From Lentisphaeria bacterium (GTDB taxonomy: Bacteria > Verrucomicrobiota > Lentisphaeria > Victivallales > Victivallaceae), in NCBI GenBank assembly GCA_018265615.1, contig JABLYX010000003.1, positions 95,151-159,150 on the forward strand: a DNA stretch of 64,000 nucleotides, in the 5' to 3' direction. This document shows, in pieces, positions 1 through 8,992 of the stretch. Position 1 is the stretch's first letter. Each line of letters opens with the position of its first letter. The translations under genes were made by a program, and so were the position numbers. Below the pieces are notes generated by a model. It was not told the DNA's origin, made no database searches, and saw only the letters and a program-made list of their open reading frames with translations.

Positions 1-1
1 G

Positions 2-1216
2 GAGGAGACCCGCATCTGCTTCCTCTCCATGCGCGAGACGCTGCGCCGTTCAATGCCGTTCGACGAACTGACCGGGCTCTGCCTGATCGTCGGGACCGGT
101 TCGCTGCTCGTGAGCTGGTTCGACGGCGGCCTCATGCGTTTTTCCGAGGCGATCCCGCTCGGGACGAGCAGGCTGGTCGATGCGTTCGGGCGCTCCTCGT
201 TCTCGATTGAGCAGATCCTCGAAATCCTGCGTTCCCAGGATATCCGGCAGCGGCTGCACGAGAGCGTCGGGCTTGAACCGGACCGCCCGGTCACGCTCGT
301 CGCGATGGGCGCATCGGTTCGGATGCTCTCCGGCGGCTGTGCCGGCGAAAGCCCGGAGGGCGGCGAGGATGAGGTCCTTGAACTTTCCTGCGACAGTCTC
401 GCCGCCGCCGTGAACCGTGCCGTCGCGGCGGAGCCCGCGGCGCTCGCGGCCGAATACAAGATCACCGAGCCGGCCGCGGCGGGCGTCTCCGCCTGCGCCG
501 CGATTCTCGGATACTTTCTCGACGAGTTCAACTGTGAGACCTTCCTCTGCCCCGGGACGACGACCCGGATCGCGCTGATCCGGGATTTTGTCCGCCGTGG
601 CCGGGGGGAGGGGGGCGACCCGTTCCATGACGACCTTGTCGCAATCTGCGGCGCGATCGGGCACAAATACGGGTACGATCCGCAGCACGCGGCGCATGTC
701 GCCGGGATCAGTCTCGCCCTCTATGAAAAGCTCCGGCGGAATTTCGAATTCACGCCGCGGGCGGTCGTGCTGCTCGAGGTCGCCGCCTTTCTCCATGACA
801 TCGGCCGGTTCGTCGATACGCGGCAGCACAACAGGCATTCAGGCTACCTCATCAGCAATCTGCAGCTGCCCGGCGTGACCGATGCTGAGCTGCGGGTCAT
901 CGCGGCTGTGGCGCGTTATCACCGAAAATCCGCCCCGAAGGAGTCGCACCCGGAATATATGCAGCTCTCGGCCGAGGACAAGGTCACGGTGCTGAAGCTC
1001 GCGGCGATCCTGCGCGTGGCGGATGCGCTCGACTGTACCCGGCAGGGGAGGTTCAGCCGCATGAAGCTCATGCAGCGGGGCCATACGCTGGTGATCCAGG
1101 TGCCCGATTCGGGCAATTACCGTCAGGAGCGGCTCTATCTCGAACTCAAAGGCGGCATGTTCAATGAGGTGTTCGGTCTGGAGCTGAAGATAGAGGAGAT
1201 TCCGCTTACATCATGA
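2..1216 (+). CDS. ppx: Exopolyphosphatase/GppA-like phosphatase with C-terminal HD domain (5' partial)
   Basis: The reading frame is open to the left window edge, so the N-terminus lies outside; the first in-frame ATG is at 29. The visible start (GLCLIVGTGSL, then IPLGTSRL) matches the second half of the Ppx/GppA ASKHA-fold ATPase domain, whose first subdomain is missing. CPGTTTRIAL follows and then an HD-type region with HDIGRF and HSGYLI, as in longer Ppx proteins. These enzymes release phosphate from polyphosphate or from pppGpp. The stop overlaps the ppk1 start (ATGA), so synthesis and breakdown of polyphosphate are coupled in one operon. Ppx versus GppA cannot be separated by eye. Confidence 0.8.
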   Translation, partial: EETRICFLSMRETLRRSMPFDELTGLCLIVGTGSLLVSWFDGGLMRFSEAIPLGTSRLVDAFGRSSFSIEQILEILRSQDIRQRLHESVGLEPDRPVTLVAMGASVRMLSGGCAGESPEGGEDEVLELSCDSLAAAVNRAVAAEPAALAAEYKITEPAAAGVSACAAILGYFLDEFNCETFLCPGTTTRIALIRDFVRRGRGEGGDPFHDDLVAICGAIGHKYGYDPQHAAHVAGISLALYEKLRRNFEFTPRAVVLLEVAAFLHDIGRFVDTRQHNRHSGYLISNLQLPGVTDAELRVIAAVARYHRKSAPKESHPEYMQLSAEDKVTVLKLAAILRVADALDCTRQGRFSRMKLMQRGHTLVIQVPDSGNYRQERLYLELKGGMFNEVFGLELKIEEIPLTS

Positions 1217-3390
1217 AAAAAGAAAAAGAGTTCAAAGACAGCGACCTTTTCATCAGCCGCGAACTTTCGTGGATCGATTTCAACGCCCGGGTCCTCGACG
1301 AGGCGGGGTGCGTGGCGAATCCGGTGCTCGAGCGGATGAAATTCATAGCGATTTTCAGCAGCAACCTCGATGAGTTCTTCATGGTCCGCATCGCGGGGCT
1401 GAGACAGCTTGTGAAGATGGGCAAGGATCTGCCGGATCCGGCGGGGAACCGCCCCTCCGACCAGCTTGAGAAGATGCGCAGGAAGCTCGAACGGCTGCTG
1501 AAGCGCCAGCACGATTATCTGATGGACGAGATCCTGCCGGAGCTGGCGGGGCACGGTGTGCGGCTGGTCAAACCCTCCGAGGTTGCGCCGGCGGTGCGCG
1601 GCGAGCTTTCCAGCTACTTCCGCGGGCAGGTGCTGCCGGTGCTGACGCCGCTGGCGGTCGATTCGGCGCACCCGTTTCCGATCCTGAACTCCGGTTCGAT
1701 TGAGATCGCGGTCAGCATGCGCCCGGCCGGCCGCGATGAGCTGGTCTATGCGTTCGTCGAAGTGCCGGAGCTTCTGCCGCGCTTCATCGAGGTCCGCGAC
1801 GGGCAGCCGGGACGCAGCTTCATGCTGCTTGAGGATCTGATCATGGACAACCTCGGGAATTTGTTCACGGGGTGCGAGATCCAGGAGTTCTTTCCGTTCC
1901 GCATCACGCGCGACATGGATTTTTCGGTTGAAGACAGCGATGCCGAGGATCTCATGCAGAGTATCGAGAAGAAGCTTCTGCAGCGCCGCCACCGCGAGCC
2001 GATCCGCATTGAGCTCATCGCCGGCAGCCGCGGGCCGCTCGTGAAGTGGCTCGCGAAGGAGTTCCGGCTCGATGAGCAGTTCTGGTACTTTGTGCGCGGG
2101 CCGCTGCATCTGAAGCAGTTCTTCGAGCTGGTCGGCAAGGCGCATCTGCCCGAACTGCTCGAACCCGCGTGGCCGCCGGTCATGCCGTCGGTTTTCTCCG
2201 GGGAGCAGACGGTCTTTGAGACGGTTTCGACGTACGGCAGCGTGCTGGTCGCGCCGCCGTTCCACTCGTTCAGCCCGATCATCCGCTTTCTCGAAGAGGC
2301 GGCGGAGGATCCGGATGTGCTCGCGATCAAGCAGACGCTCTACCGCGTCAGCGGGAACTCCCCCGTTGTCCGGGCGCTGCGCCGCGCTGCTGAAAACGGC
2401 AAGCAGGTCACAGTCGTCGTTGAGCTCAAGGCGCGGTTCGATGAAGGGAACAATATCGCCTGGGCGCGGCTGCTCGAAGAATCCGGCGCACACGTCGTCT
2501 ACGGCGTGGCGGGGCTCAAGGTTCACTGTAAGGCGCTGCTCGTCGTGCGGCGCGAGGATGGCGGGATCCGCCGCTATGTGCATCTCGCGACCGGAAACTA
2601 CAACGACAAGACCGCCGCGATTTATACCGACATGGGGATCATGTCGAGCGATCCGGACCTCTGTTTCGACGTTGCGAACCTCTTCAACGTGCTGACCGGC
2701 TACTCGTCGCCTCCGGCGGCGTGGCGCAAAATCGCTGCCTCGCCGTTCGACATGCGCCGCCGGATTTCAACGCTCATCGAACGTGAAATCGCGCACTCGA
2801 CGCCGGACCATCCGGGCAGGATCATCGCGAAGATGAACAGCCTGTCGGACGAGAAGGTCGTGCGGCTGCTGCACAAGGCCGCGGACGCGGGAGTTGACAT
2901 CGACCTGATTGTGCGCGGCGTCTGCAGCTACAAGCCGAAGCCGGGGCAGGAGAATGTGCGGGTCATGAGCATCGTGGACCGTTATCTGGAGCACACGCGG
3001 CTCTTTTATTTTGAGAACGGCGGGGATCCGGAGTTCTATCTTGCGAGCGCGGACTGGATGTACCGGAATCTCGACCGCCGGGTCGAGCTGCTGTTTCCGG
3101 TCGAAGACGAACGCATCCGCGAGATCTGCCTGCGGCTGCTTCAGTTCCAGCTCGGCGACACCGACAAGGGGCGGCATCTGCTCGGTTCCGGCGTCTACAC
3201 GCGCCCGAAGGTCAAGCACTGCACCGAGGCGCGCAGCCAGTACAACAGCTACCGTTACCTGAAGGAGCTGGCTGAACGCGAAAAGCTGCGGGCGACCGGG
3301 GACGCGCTGAAGGTCTATACGAGCCCGGAGCGGCCGGTGCCGAGCTTCAGCGACCTCTCAGGCGATTCGGAGGAGGAGAGCGGTAAATGA
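1213..3390 (+). CDS. ppk1: Polyphosphate kinase 1
   Basis: 725 aa, normal length for PPK1, which reversibly polymerises the ATP gamma-phosphate into polyphosphate. The N-terminal domain starts with FISRELSWIDFNARVLDEA, typical of the family. Two phospholipase D-like catalytic domains follow: His438 in GLKVHCKALL matches the phospho-histidine (His435 in E. coli), and His594 in LEHTRLFYF matches the second catalytic His (His592). HLATGNYNDKTA is a further family signature. The start ATG overlaps the upstream ppx stop by four bases and the stop overlaps the GNAT start, which points to translational coupling. The call is very secure. Confidence 0.97.
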   Translation: MKKEKEFKDSDLFISRELSWIDFNARVLDEAGCVANPVLERMKFIAIFSSNLDEFFMVRIAGLRQLVKMGKDLPDPAGNRPSDQLEKMRRKLERLLKRQHDYLMDEILPELAGHGVRLVKPSEVAPAVRGELSSYFRGQVLPVLTPLAVDSAHPFPILNSGSIEIAVSMRPAGRDELVYAFVEVPELLPRFIEVRDGQPGRSFMLLEDLIMDNLGNLFTGCEIQEFFPFRITRDMDFSVEDSDAEDLMQSIEKKLLQRRHREPIRIELIAGSRGPLVKWLAKEFRLDEQFWYFVRGPLHLKQFFELVGKAHLPELLEPAWPPVMPSVFSGEQTVFETVSTYGSVLVAPPFHSFSPIIRFLEEAAEDPDVLAIKQTLYRVSGNSPVVRALRRAAENGKQVTVVVELKARFDEGNNIAWARLLEESGAHVVYGVAGLKVHCKALLVVRREDGGIRRYVHLATGNYNDKTAAIYTDMGIMSSDPDLCFDVANLFNVLTGYSSPPAAWRKIAASPFDMRRRISTLIEREIAHSTPDHPGRIIAKMNSLSDEKVVRLLHKAADAGVDIDLIVRGVCSYKPKPGQENVRVMSIVDRYLEHTRLFYFENGGDPEFYLASADWMYRNLDRRVELLFPVEDERIREICLRLLQFQLGDTDKGRHLLGSGVYTRPKVKHCTEARSQYNSYRYLKELAEREKLRATGDALKVYTSPERPVPSFSDLSGDSEEESGK

Positions 3391-3857
3391 GCGACGGCCT
3401 GAAGATTCGGCCGTTCCGCCCCGGCGACGAGGCGGCGGCCGCGTTGGTCGCATCGGAGTGCTTCGACCGCTTCATCCGGCCGCTTTATCCGGAGGAGGGC
3501 GTCCGGAGCTTTGCCGCTTATATCTATCCGGAGGCGCTTGCGAAGCGGCAGAATGAAAACTGCCAGATGTTCGTGGCGGAGCTCGGGGGCGAAATCGCCG
3601 GCGTGATCGAGCTGCGCGATTTCCGCCACATTTCGATGCTTTTCGTCACTCCGGAGTTTCACAACTGCGGCATTGCGACCCGGCTGTTCGAGCGTGCGCT
3701 GCGCATGGCGAAAAAAGCGGTTCCGGAGCTGACGGAGATCACGGTCTTCTCCGCGCCGGGCGCAGTGGAGGTCTACCGGGCGTGGGGATTCGCCGAAACC
3801 GCGCCGGAAACTGTGGCAGGCGGGATCCGCTACACCCCGATGAAGCTGGCGTTATGA
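3387..3857 (+). CDS. GNAT-family N-acetyltransferase
   Basis: 156 aa with the acetyl-CoA-binding core of GNAT proteins: a beta strand at FVAELGGEIAGVIELRD, then LFVTPEFHNCGIATRLFERAL, where the usual Q/RxxGxG/A loop reads HNCGIATRL. The C-terminal VYRAWGF motif is also typical. It should transfer an acetyl group from acetyl-CoA to an amine, but the acceptor cannot be predicted. The gene overlaps ppk1 upstream and the hemolysin III gene downstream, both by ATGA, so it belongs to the polyphosphate operon. A link to polyphosphate metabolism is suggested only by position. Confidence 0.85.
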   Translation: MSDGLKIRPFRPGDEAAAALVASECFDRFIRPLYPEEGVRSFAAYIYPEALAKRQNENCQMFVAELGGEIAGVIELRDFRHISMLFVTPEFHNCGIATRLFERALRMAKKAVPELTEITVFSAPGAVEVYRAWGFAETAPETVAGGIRYTPMKLAL

Positions 3858-4486
3858 GCGGCAGGAACTGTTTCTACTCTCCCCGCGAGGAGCGGATGAA
3901 TATGTGGACCCATATCGCGGGCGCCGTGATGGCGCTCGCGGGGATGGCCATCGTCCCGTTCGCCGTGCCGGAGCACAGTGCGAAACGGATTGTCGCGTTC
4001 GTCGTCTATCTGCTGGCGCTCTTCTGCATGTATCTCGCATCGAGCTGCTACCACGGTGTGCGTTCGCCGGAGCTGAAGGCGGCGCTGCGGAAATTCGACC
4101 ATGCGGCGATCTATCTCCTGATCGCCGGGACCTATACGCCGGTCATGCTGATCGCGGTCGGCGGTTCGCTCGGGGCGGCGATCCTCGCGGCGGTCTGGAT
4201 CGCCGGGCTGGCGGGGATCTGTCTCAAGTGCTTTTCGAAACGCGGATTCGGGCGCTGGTCGCTCGTGCTCTATCTTGTGATGGGGTGGCTCGGGATCATT
4301 GCGGTCCGGCAGATGATGGCGGGTATGGGCGCACTCTCGTTCGGGCTGCTGCTCGGGGGAGGCGTGGTTTATTCGGCCGGTGCCTTCTTCTATTCGCTTG
4401 ACCGCCCGTACTGCCACGCCGTCTGGCACCTCTTCGTGCTGGGCGGCAGCACACTGCAGTACTTCGCCGTGCTGCTGCTGCCCTGA
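3854..4486 (+). CDS. Hemolysin III (TrhA/YqfA)-family membrane protein
   Basis: 210 aa from the ATG at 3854, which overlaps the GNAT stop (ATGA) and gives the normal family start just before NMWTHIAGAVMALAG. An in-frame ATG upstream lies inside the acetyltransferase gene and is not needed. About seven hydrophobic segments are visible, with the family signatures SSCYHGVRS, FDHAAIYLLIAGTYTP and, near the end, YCHAVWHLFVLGG. The conserved His and Asp residues are those thought to bind metal in the PAQR/HlyIII superfamily. The function in bacteria is unclear; membrane homeostasis has been proposed. It is the last gene of the ppx-ppk1 operon. Confidence 0.9.
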   Translation: MSGRNCFYSPREERMNMWTHIAGAVMALAGMAIVPFAVPEHSAKRIVAFVVYLLALFCMYLASSCYHGVRSPELKAALRKFDHAAIYLLIAGTYTPVMLIAVGGSLGAAILAAVWIAGLAGICLKCFSKRGFGRWSLVLYLVMGWLGIIAVRQMMAGMGALSFGLLLGGGVVYSAGAFFYSLDRPYCHAVWHLFVLGGSTLQYFAVLLLP

Positions 4487-4594
4487 ATCGGCCCGGAAGA
4501 GTTGGGATTCCGGGATATTGCAAGGGGTGGCATGTGAAAATGGAGCACGATTGGAGTGTGGATGGACGGTTGCATGCCAAGCCTTACGCGGCCG

Positions 4595-6934
4595 TCACTT
4601 TTCCCGGAAGGAGAGCCTTATGCTGCGGAGACGGTATTCGAGCTCGTTATCCACCGGTCCCGTGCCGATGCGGATGCGGTCAAAGCCGGAGAGATTCCAG
4701 TCCGCAGGGATTTGCACGACCCGCTGTTCCCACTCTTCGGAAGGCGGGGGGAACGGAATCATCCGGTAACCGTTCTTTTTGTCGGAGAGTTGGATTCCGG
4801 TATGCTGGAACCGTTTGCCGCCCGATTTCTGTTTCGCCCTGATTTCGAAGATGATCGCTGTCAGCCCCGTCAGGGATTCGCCCGGCTTGAGGATGTATTC
4901 GGGATAGACCCAGTGATCCGTTTCCTTTTCCCAGACGGTATGGAATCGGATCGCTTCCTCTTCCGGGGCTTTCCCGATGGTCATTTTTCCCGATGAATTC
5001 GCCTTCCAGGCCGATGGCCGGTTCATATTCCAGCTGCGGAAAACGCCATCCGGCGCATTTACATCGAGGAATTGCAGGCAAAGCGGGTTGCCGTTCCCGC
5101 TCCTGTCCCGGAAAAGAATCGTCCGCTTCTGTTCTTTCACATGATTCATGTCGAGATGAAATTCGATCCGCTGCGGGGTTTCCGGTTCCAGACGGATTTT
5201 GCCGGAATGGCTTTGGGATACAACCCGGCCGCCTTCGGGCAGGAGCAGTTCCGGTTCCACTTCGACGGGTGAGTCATCGAGATTGAAGAGATGGAACTCC
5301 AGCTTTTCCGGTGCGGAGAAGTAACGGACCGCATCCCGCTTTTTTTCGTTCCAGAAGGCGAACTGACAGACCACTTTTCCGGCTTTGCGGGGAAGTGGCT
5401 TATAACTCTTGCTCAACTTCAGCATTTTCATGGCAGCAGTGTCGGTTTTCAGCTCCGGCATCGCATTGAGCCTGACATAAAGGAGGCCGCCTGCAAATCT
5501 GACTCTGCCGTTCTCCACCGCAGGCACGGAGCCGTCCGCCGCATAGAAGGTTCCCGGGGGAAGGGTGAGGGCGAGTTCATCTGTTTTCGGTGCATAGAGG
5601 ACCAGGAGAAACTGCGTCCCGTCTGAAAATACGCGTGCGATTCGGATTCCGGGCGGAAGCGTCTTCCAGTCGCCGATATACTCTTTGCCTGAGAGCATCT
5701 GGATGCAGAAAAGATAGGCTGCCATGGAACGGTGGGGCGTCCAGTAAAAGTCAGTCATTCCGAAATTGTTGACTCCTTCGGCGAAGAAGCGCATGGTGAA
5801 GGGGAAGTAGCGGGCGGCCCCTCCGGCTTTGGCCTCTATGGCCTTCATGGCGATCCACAGGGCGCTTGTCATGTCCTCTTCGGGGGCGGCGCGCAGTTTG
5901 CCCGGGTCGCCGCCGTAGACGGTTCCGGGGTTCCTGACGCCGCGGCTCCAGGGCTTGCCGCTCTCCGTGATCCAGATCGGCATGGCACGCCCGGGCCCTT
6001 CCATCAGCCTGCGACAGGTTTGCATCTGCTCCATCAGATTCTCCGGTGATTTGTAGGTATGGAAGGCGAAGATGTCGCCATAGTCGAGCAGGCCGCTTTT
6101 AAAATATGGAGCCAGAAGTTCCGGCGAGGCGTCCCAGCCGGAAAACGCGGCGAGGACAAGCGGCAGGTCAATCCTGTTTTTCCGGAAAATCCACGAGCTT
6201 GCGGCGAGGAGCGGCAGATAGGAATCGCCCGGAATGCCTTTGAGATCCGGTTCATTTTCGACCTGAAAGCTGCCCAGCGGGCCTTTCCGCCGTTCGAGCA
6301 TGGAAAGGAGAGAGGGTTCGAGCAGCTCCAGCTTTCGCGGATAGGGGATATACTCCATGGTCCCTTTCCTTTTCAGATCGCCGCCGCTCCATTCCGGAGC
6401 GGCGGAAAGAAAGGTGGTTACTTCAATTCCGGCTTTTTCCGCAAGGGGATAGATTTTCTCCGCTTCCGTTCTCCACTTGCCGGGTGCGGTTTCTTCACGG
6501 GCCCAGTTGTGGTACTCCCGAATGGCGGAGACTCCGAACCGCTTCAGGACAGTGAGCCCTTCCCGGATGTTTTTTTCCGGAGAGGTATTGAGCAGGCTTT
6601 CCATTCCGAAGAATTTGTCGGCTGTTGTTGTGCGGCGGGGCAGCGCGACGATGCCGACCCGCCGGCCGCTGAAATCCAGTTCATAGAAGCCCTGCTTCAG
6701 GTTCAGTGTCGTTTCGAAACGGCCGTTCCGGCGCACGAGCACTCCCTCTCCCGCTTTCCGGTCGAAGTAGTCGCGGAGCGTATAAGGGATTGTGTCCGTG
6801 CTGCTTTCTCCGGTGAAACGGATGGTTGAACTTTGTTCCGGTTCGAGGTAGAGCTGGACGCTATCCTCCGGAATAAGAGGGGCGGCGAAAAGCGGAACGG
6901 CGGCCGCCGCCGCGCAGAGGGCAAGAGCTTTCAT
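4595..6934 (-). CDS. Secreted clan GH-A-like glycoside hydrolase
   Basis: 779 aa from the ATG at 6934, preceded by GAGGA; an in-frame TTG six codons earlier is less likely. Residues 1-17 form a signal peptide (MKALALCAAAAAVPLFA). A TIM-barrel-like region spans about residues 100-420. It has QVENEPD (acid/base Glu228) and WITESGKPW (nucleophile Glu324), the NEP and TESG pattern of clan GH-A families such as GH39 and GH5. A C-terminal beta-rich region after about residue 430 may be accessory. The substrate is unknown. It lies 14 bases after a pseudopilin gene, with a LacI regulator upstream of both, so it is probably co-transcribed with the pseudopilin. Confidence 0.75.
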   Translation of the reverse strand: MKALALCAAAAAVPLFAAPLIPEDSVQLYLEPEQSSTIRFTGESSTDTIPYTLRDYFDRKAGEGVLVRRNGRFETTLNLKQGFYELDFSGRRVGIVALPRRTTTADKFFGMESLLNTSPEKNIREGLTVLKRFGVSAIREYHNWAREETAPGKWRTEAEKIYPLAEKAGIEVTTFLSAAPEWSGGDLKRKGTMEYIPYPRKLELLEPSLLSMLERRKGPLGSFQVENEPDLKGIPGDSYLPLLAASSWIFRKNRIDLPLVLAAFSGWDASPELLAPYFKSGLLDYGDIFAFHTYKSPENLMEQMQTCRRLMEGPGRAMPIWITESGKPWSRGVRNPGTVYGGDPGKLRAAPEEDMTSALWIAMKAIEAKAGGAARYFPFTMRFFAEGVNNFGMTDFYWTPHRSMAAYLFCIQMLSGKEYIGDWKTLPPGIRIARVFSDGTQFLLVLYAPKTDELALTLPPGTFYAADGSVPAVENGRVRFAGGLLYVRLNAMPELKTDTAAMKMLKLSKSYKPLPRKAGKVVCQFAFWNEKKRDAVRYFSAPEKLEFHLFNLDDSPVEVEPELLLPEGGRVVSQSHSGKIRLEPETPQRIEFHLDMNHVKEQKRTILFRDRSGNGNPLCLQFLDVNAPDGVFRSWNMNRPSAWKANSSGKMTIGKAPEEEAIRFHTVWEKETDHWVYPEYILKPGESLTGLTAIIFEIRAKQKSGGKRFQHTGIQLSDKKNGYRMIPFPPPSEEWEQRVVQIPADWNLSGFDRIRIGTGPVDNELEYRLRSIRLSFREK

Positions 6935-6948
6935 ATGGGTCCTCGTTG

Positions 6949-7824
6949 TCAATAACTGGTTACGGTGTTTCCGCCGATGATGAATTTGGTGATCTCAAAT
7001 TTCCGGGCCTGGAGAAGGCTCCTGGTATCCACATGTCCGTCGTAATAGGCGCTGTTGCCCGACTTGCCGTGGTTCAGGGCCCAGGCGGAGCTCTGTATGT
7101 CGGAATAGTTCAGGTAGAACTGGCACCAGCCGCTGCCTTTCAGCATCACCGTATTGCTGCTGGTCGCGTCTTCGGCCACCTGCGTGTCGGCGAATGCCAT
7201 CGTTTCACCGGGGCGTTTCATTTTCGATATGCTGACTGCACCTTTGTTGTCAACCAGAAAGGCGCCCAGTTTGTCTTTGTTCCGATAGTAATAATAGACA
7301 TCGGAGGCCCAGGAGGTGTAGCAGGTCATTCCATAGGTTCCCCAGACGGTATATTTGTCGGCGGGGATTGGCTTCAGGCTGGGGCACGCCAGGACTTTCG
7401 TGTTTTTCGAGATATAGTTGTGTTCGGTGAACCAGTGCGCCCAGGGCTTGCTGCCCGCGTCGATCGGCGCGCAGATATGATCTTTGAAGTCGGCGGAATA
7501 CTGGATCGCGGCGGTGACAACCTGCTTCAGGTTGTTCGTACAGGAGGTGGATCTGGCTTTTTCCCGCGCATTGTTCAACGCCGGGAGCAGCATGGCGGCC
7601 AGGATTGCGATGATCGCTATCACAACGAGCAGCTCAATTATTGTGAAACGACGCTTTTTCCGGGGGGCCGGGGGGGCGAAGCCCACCAGCGGCATAAGCA
7701 GGAACGAAGTGACGCACATGCCGTTACGCGGCTTTTCTTTGTCTGCTTTCTTTTCACAGGGAAAAGAAAGTATGGCGAGGATCGCAATCACTACCAGAAA
7801 TTTGATCAGTGTGAATTTTCGCAT
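6949..7824 (-). CDS. Prepilin-type (H-X9-DG) pseudopilin with duplicated leader
   Basis: 291 aa from the ATG at 7824, with AAAGGTG seven bases upstream. It carries two prepilin leaders. The first, at residues 2-20 ([19 protein letters not shown]), has Lys where the +5 Glu normally sits. After a spacer of about 40 residues, a second intact copy ([18 protein letters not shown]) leads into the long pilin helix and ALNNAREKA. The C-terminus has [12 protein letters not shown], the prepilin-associated H-X9-DG signature. Such proteins are thought to be built into type II secretion or type IV pilus-like fibres. A strong promoter lies 54 bases upstream and a secreted glycosidase gene follows. Confidence 0.85.
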   Translation of the reverse strand: MRKFTLIKFLVVIAILAILSFPCEKKADKEKPRNGMCVTSFLLMPLVGFAPPAPRKKRRFTIIELLVVIAIIAILAAMLLPALNNAREKARSTSCTNNLKQVVTAAIQYSADFKDHICAPIDAGSKPWAHWFTEHNYISKNTKVLACPSLKPIPADKYTVWGTYGMTCYTSWASDVYYYYRNKDKLGAFLVDNKGAVSISKMKRPGETMAFADTQVAEDATSSNTVMLKGSGWCQFYLNYSDIQSSAWALNHGKSGNSAYYDGHVDTRSLLQARKFEITKFIIGGNTVTSY

Positions 7825-7877
7825 TGTTTGCACCTTTCGTTTTACCGGAATTGGCTTACCGTTTGCGACTATAAGAA

Positions 7878-7906
7878 ATTATACCCCGAATGTGGCGGAA
7901 AGTCAA
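7878..7906 (-). promoter_or_regulatory. Promoter of the pseudopilin-glycosidase operon
   Basis: On the minus strand TTGACT (7901-7906) and TATAAT (7878-7883) are separated by 17 bases, a near-consensus sigma70-type promoter between the LacI gene and the pseudopilin start. No transcript data; pattern match only. Confidence 0.7.
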
Positions 7907-7938
7907 TATCGGGGTTGTGCAAGTTATGCAGCGGAACT

Positions 7939-8898
7939 TTACCGCTTTTTCACACTTTCGCGGTCGTGAAAGAGGCAGGGGACGGCGATGTCCTTTCCGG
8001 TTCCGCTCACAAGGAGCGAGAGAGCATGGCGGGCGAGCTCGGGATAGTTTTGCGCCACCGTGGTCAACGGAGGCGTCGCCAGGGCGGAAAACTCCCCCGT
8101 CTCCCAGGTGATGAGCGAGAGATCCTCCGGTATCCTGAGGTGAAATGATTTTACGAAATTCATGGTGCGGAAGACTGCGGTTCCTTCGCCGCAGACGATG
8201 AGGGCGCTGATGCCGTTTTTCAGGATCGCATGGAATTCCGGGAACTCTTTGTCGGCTTCATCCATGCAGCCATAGAAGGCCTCGCCTCCGATTCCAAAGG
8301 AATCCATCACCCGGAAAAACGATTTTTTGCGCTCCTCAGCGTTCAGGTTGCGGCTGCCGCCCCCTTCGAACTGGAGCATGCCGATCCGGCGGTGCCCGTT
8401 CCGGATCAGGTGGCGGACCGCCTGCCGGAAAGCGGAATCCGGGTCGGAGAACACCGTATAGATATTCTCGAAGTGGTTCGGATAATCGTTCAGGCTGATC
8501 AGGGGAACAGTATGCTGCTCCGCCCAGGAGCGGGAGAGCTGCAGAGAAAAATCGATGGAAACCGCGCCCGCGAAATCGCGGTCATTCAGGATTTCCAGGT
8601 GGTCGGAGGAGACCATTTCAAGAAAATGACCCTCTCTGCGGCACTCCTCGCGCATTGCGTCGATGATCTCGTTGCTGTAGCTGCGCATGCGGAAGCGCGT
8701 TTCCGGCAGAATCAGCAGGATGCCCCTCCGGACCGGCTGTTCCGGCGGCCGCCCCAGTTCACGGGCGAGACGGAGCACCTTCGCCCGCGTTTCCCGCGAA
8801 ATCCGGGGATTGTTGTTGAGCGAGCGGGATACCGTGGAGGAAGATATTCCAAGCTTTTCCGCAATGGCGCGGATTCCGTAAGGCGTTGTCTTTCTCAT
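7939..8898 (-). CDS. LacI-family transcriptional regulator
   Basis: 319 aa. The N-terminal LacI helix-turn-helix reads GIRAIAEKLGISSSTVSRSLNN, followed by the hinge helix ISRETRAKVLRLARELG. A periplasmic-binding-protein-like sugar-sensing domain spans about residues 58-315 (RRIGMLQFEGGG, IPEDLSLITWE, PPLTTVAQ). It should bind an operator and respond to a sugar ligand. Just downstream on the same strand are the pseudopilin and secreted glycosidase genes behind their own promoter, the likely regulon. The start is the only good ATG, but no clear Shine-Dalgarno sequence precedes it; a TATAAT lies immediately upstream. Confidence 0.9.
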   Translation of the reverse strand: MRKTTPYGIRAIAEKLGISSSTVSRSLNNNPRISRETRAKVLRLARELGRPPEQPVRRGILLILPETRFRMRSYSNEIIDAMREECRREGHFLEMVSSDHLEILNDRDFAGAVSIDFSLQLSRSWAEQHTVPLISLNDYPNHFENIYTVFSDPDSAFRQAVRHLIRNGHRRIGMLQFEGGGSRNLNAEERKKSFFRVMDSFGIGGEAFYGCMDEADKEFPEFHAILKNGISALIVCGEGTAVFRTMNFVKSFHLRIPEDLSLITWETGEFSALATPPLTTVAQNYPELARHALSLLVSGTGKDIAVPCLFHDRESVKKR

Positions 8899-8992
8899 GA
8901 TTATAAAGATAATGCAATCTGGTGAAAAAGCAAGCCGCTTTTCCTTTCCGGCTGGGACATTACCGGCGCATACCCTGAAAAACGGTCCTGCG

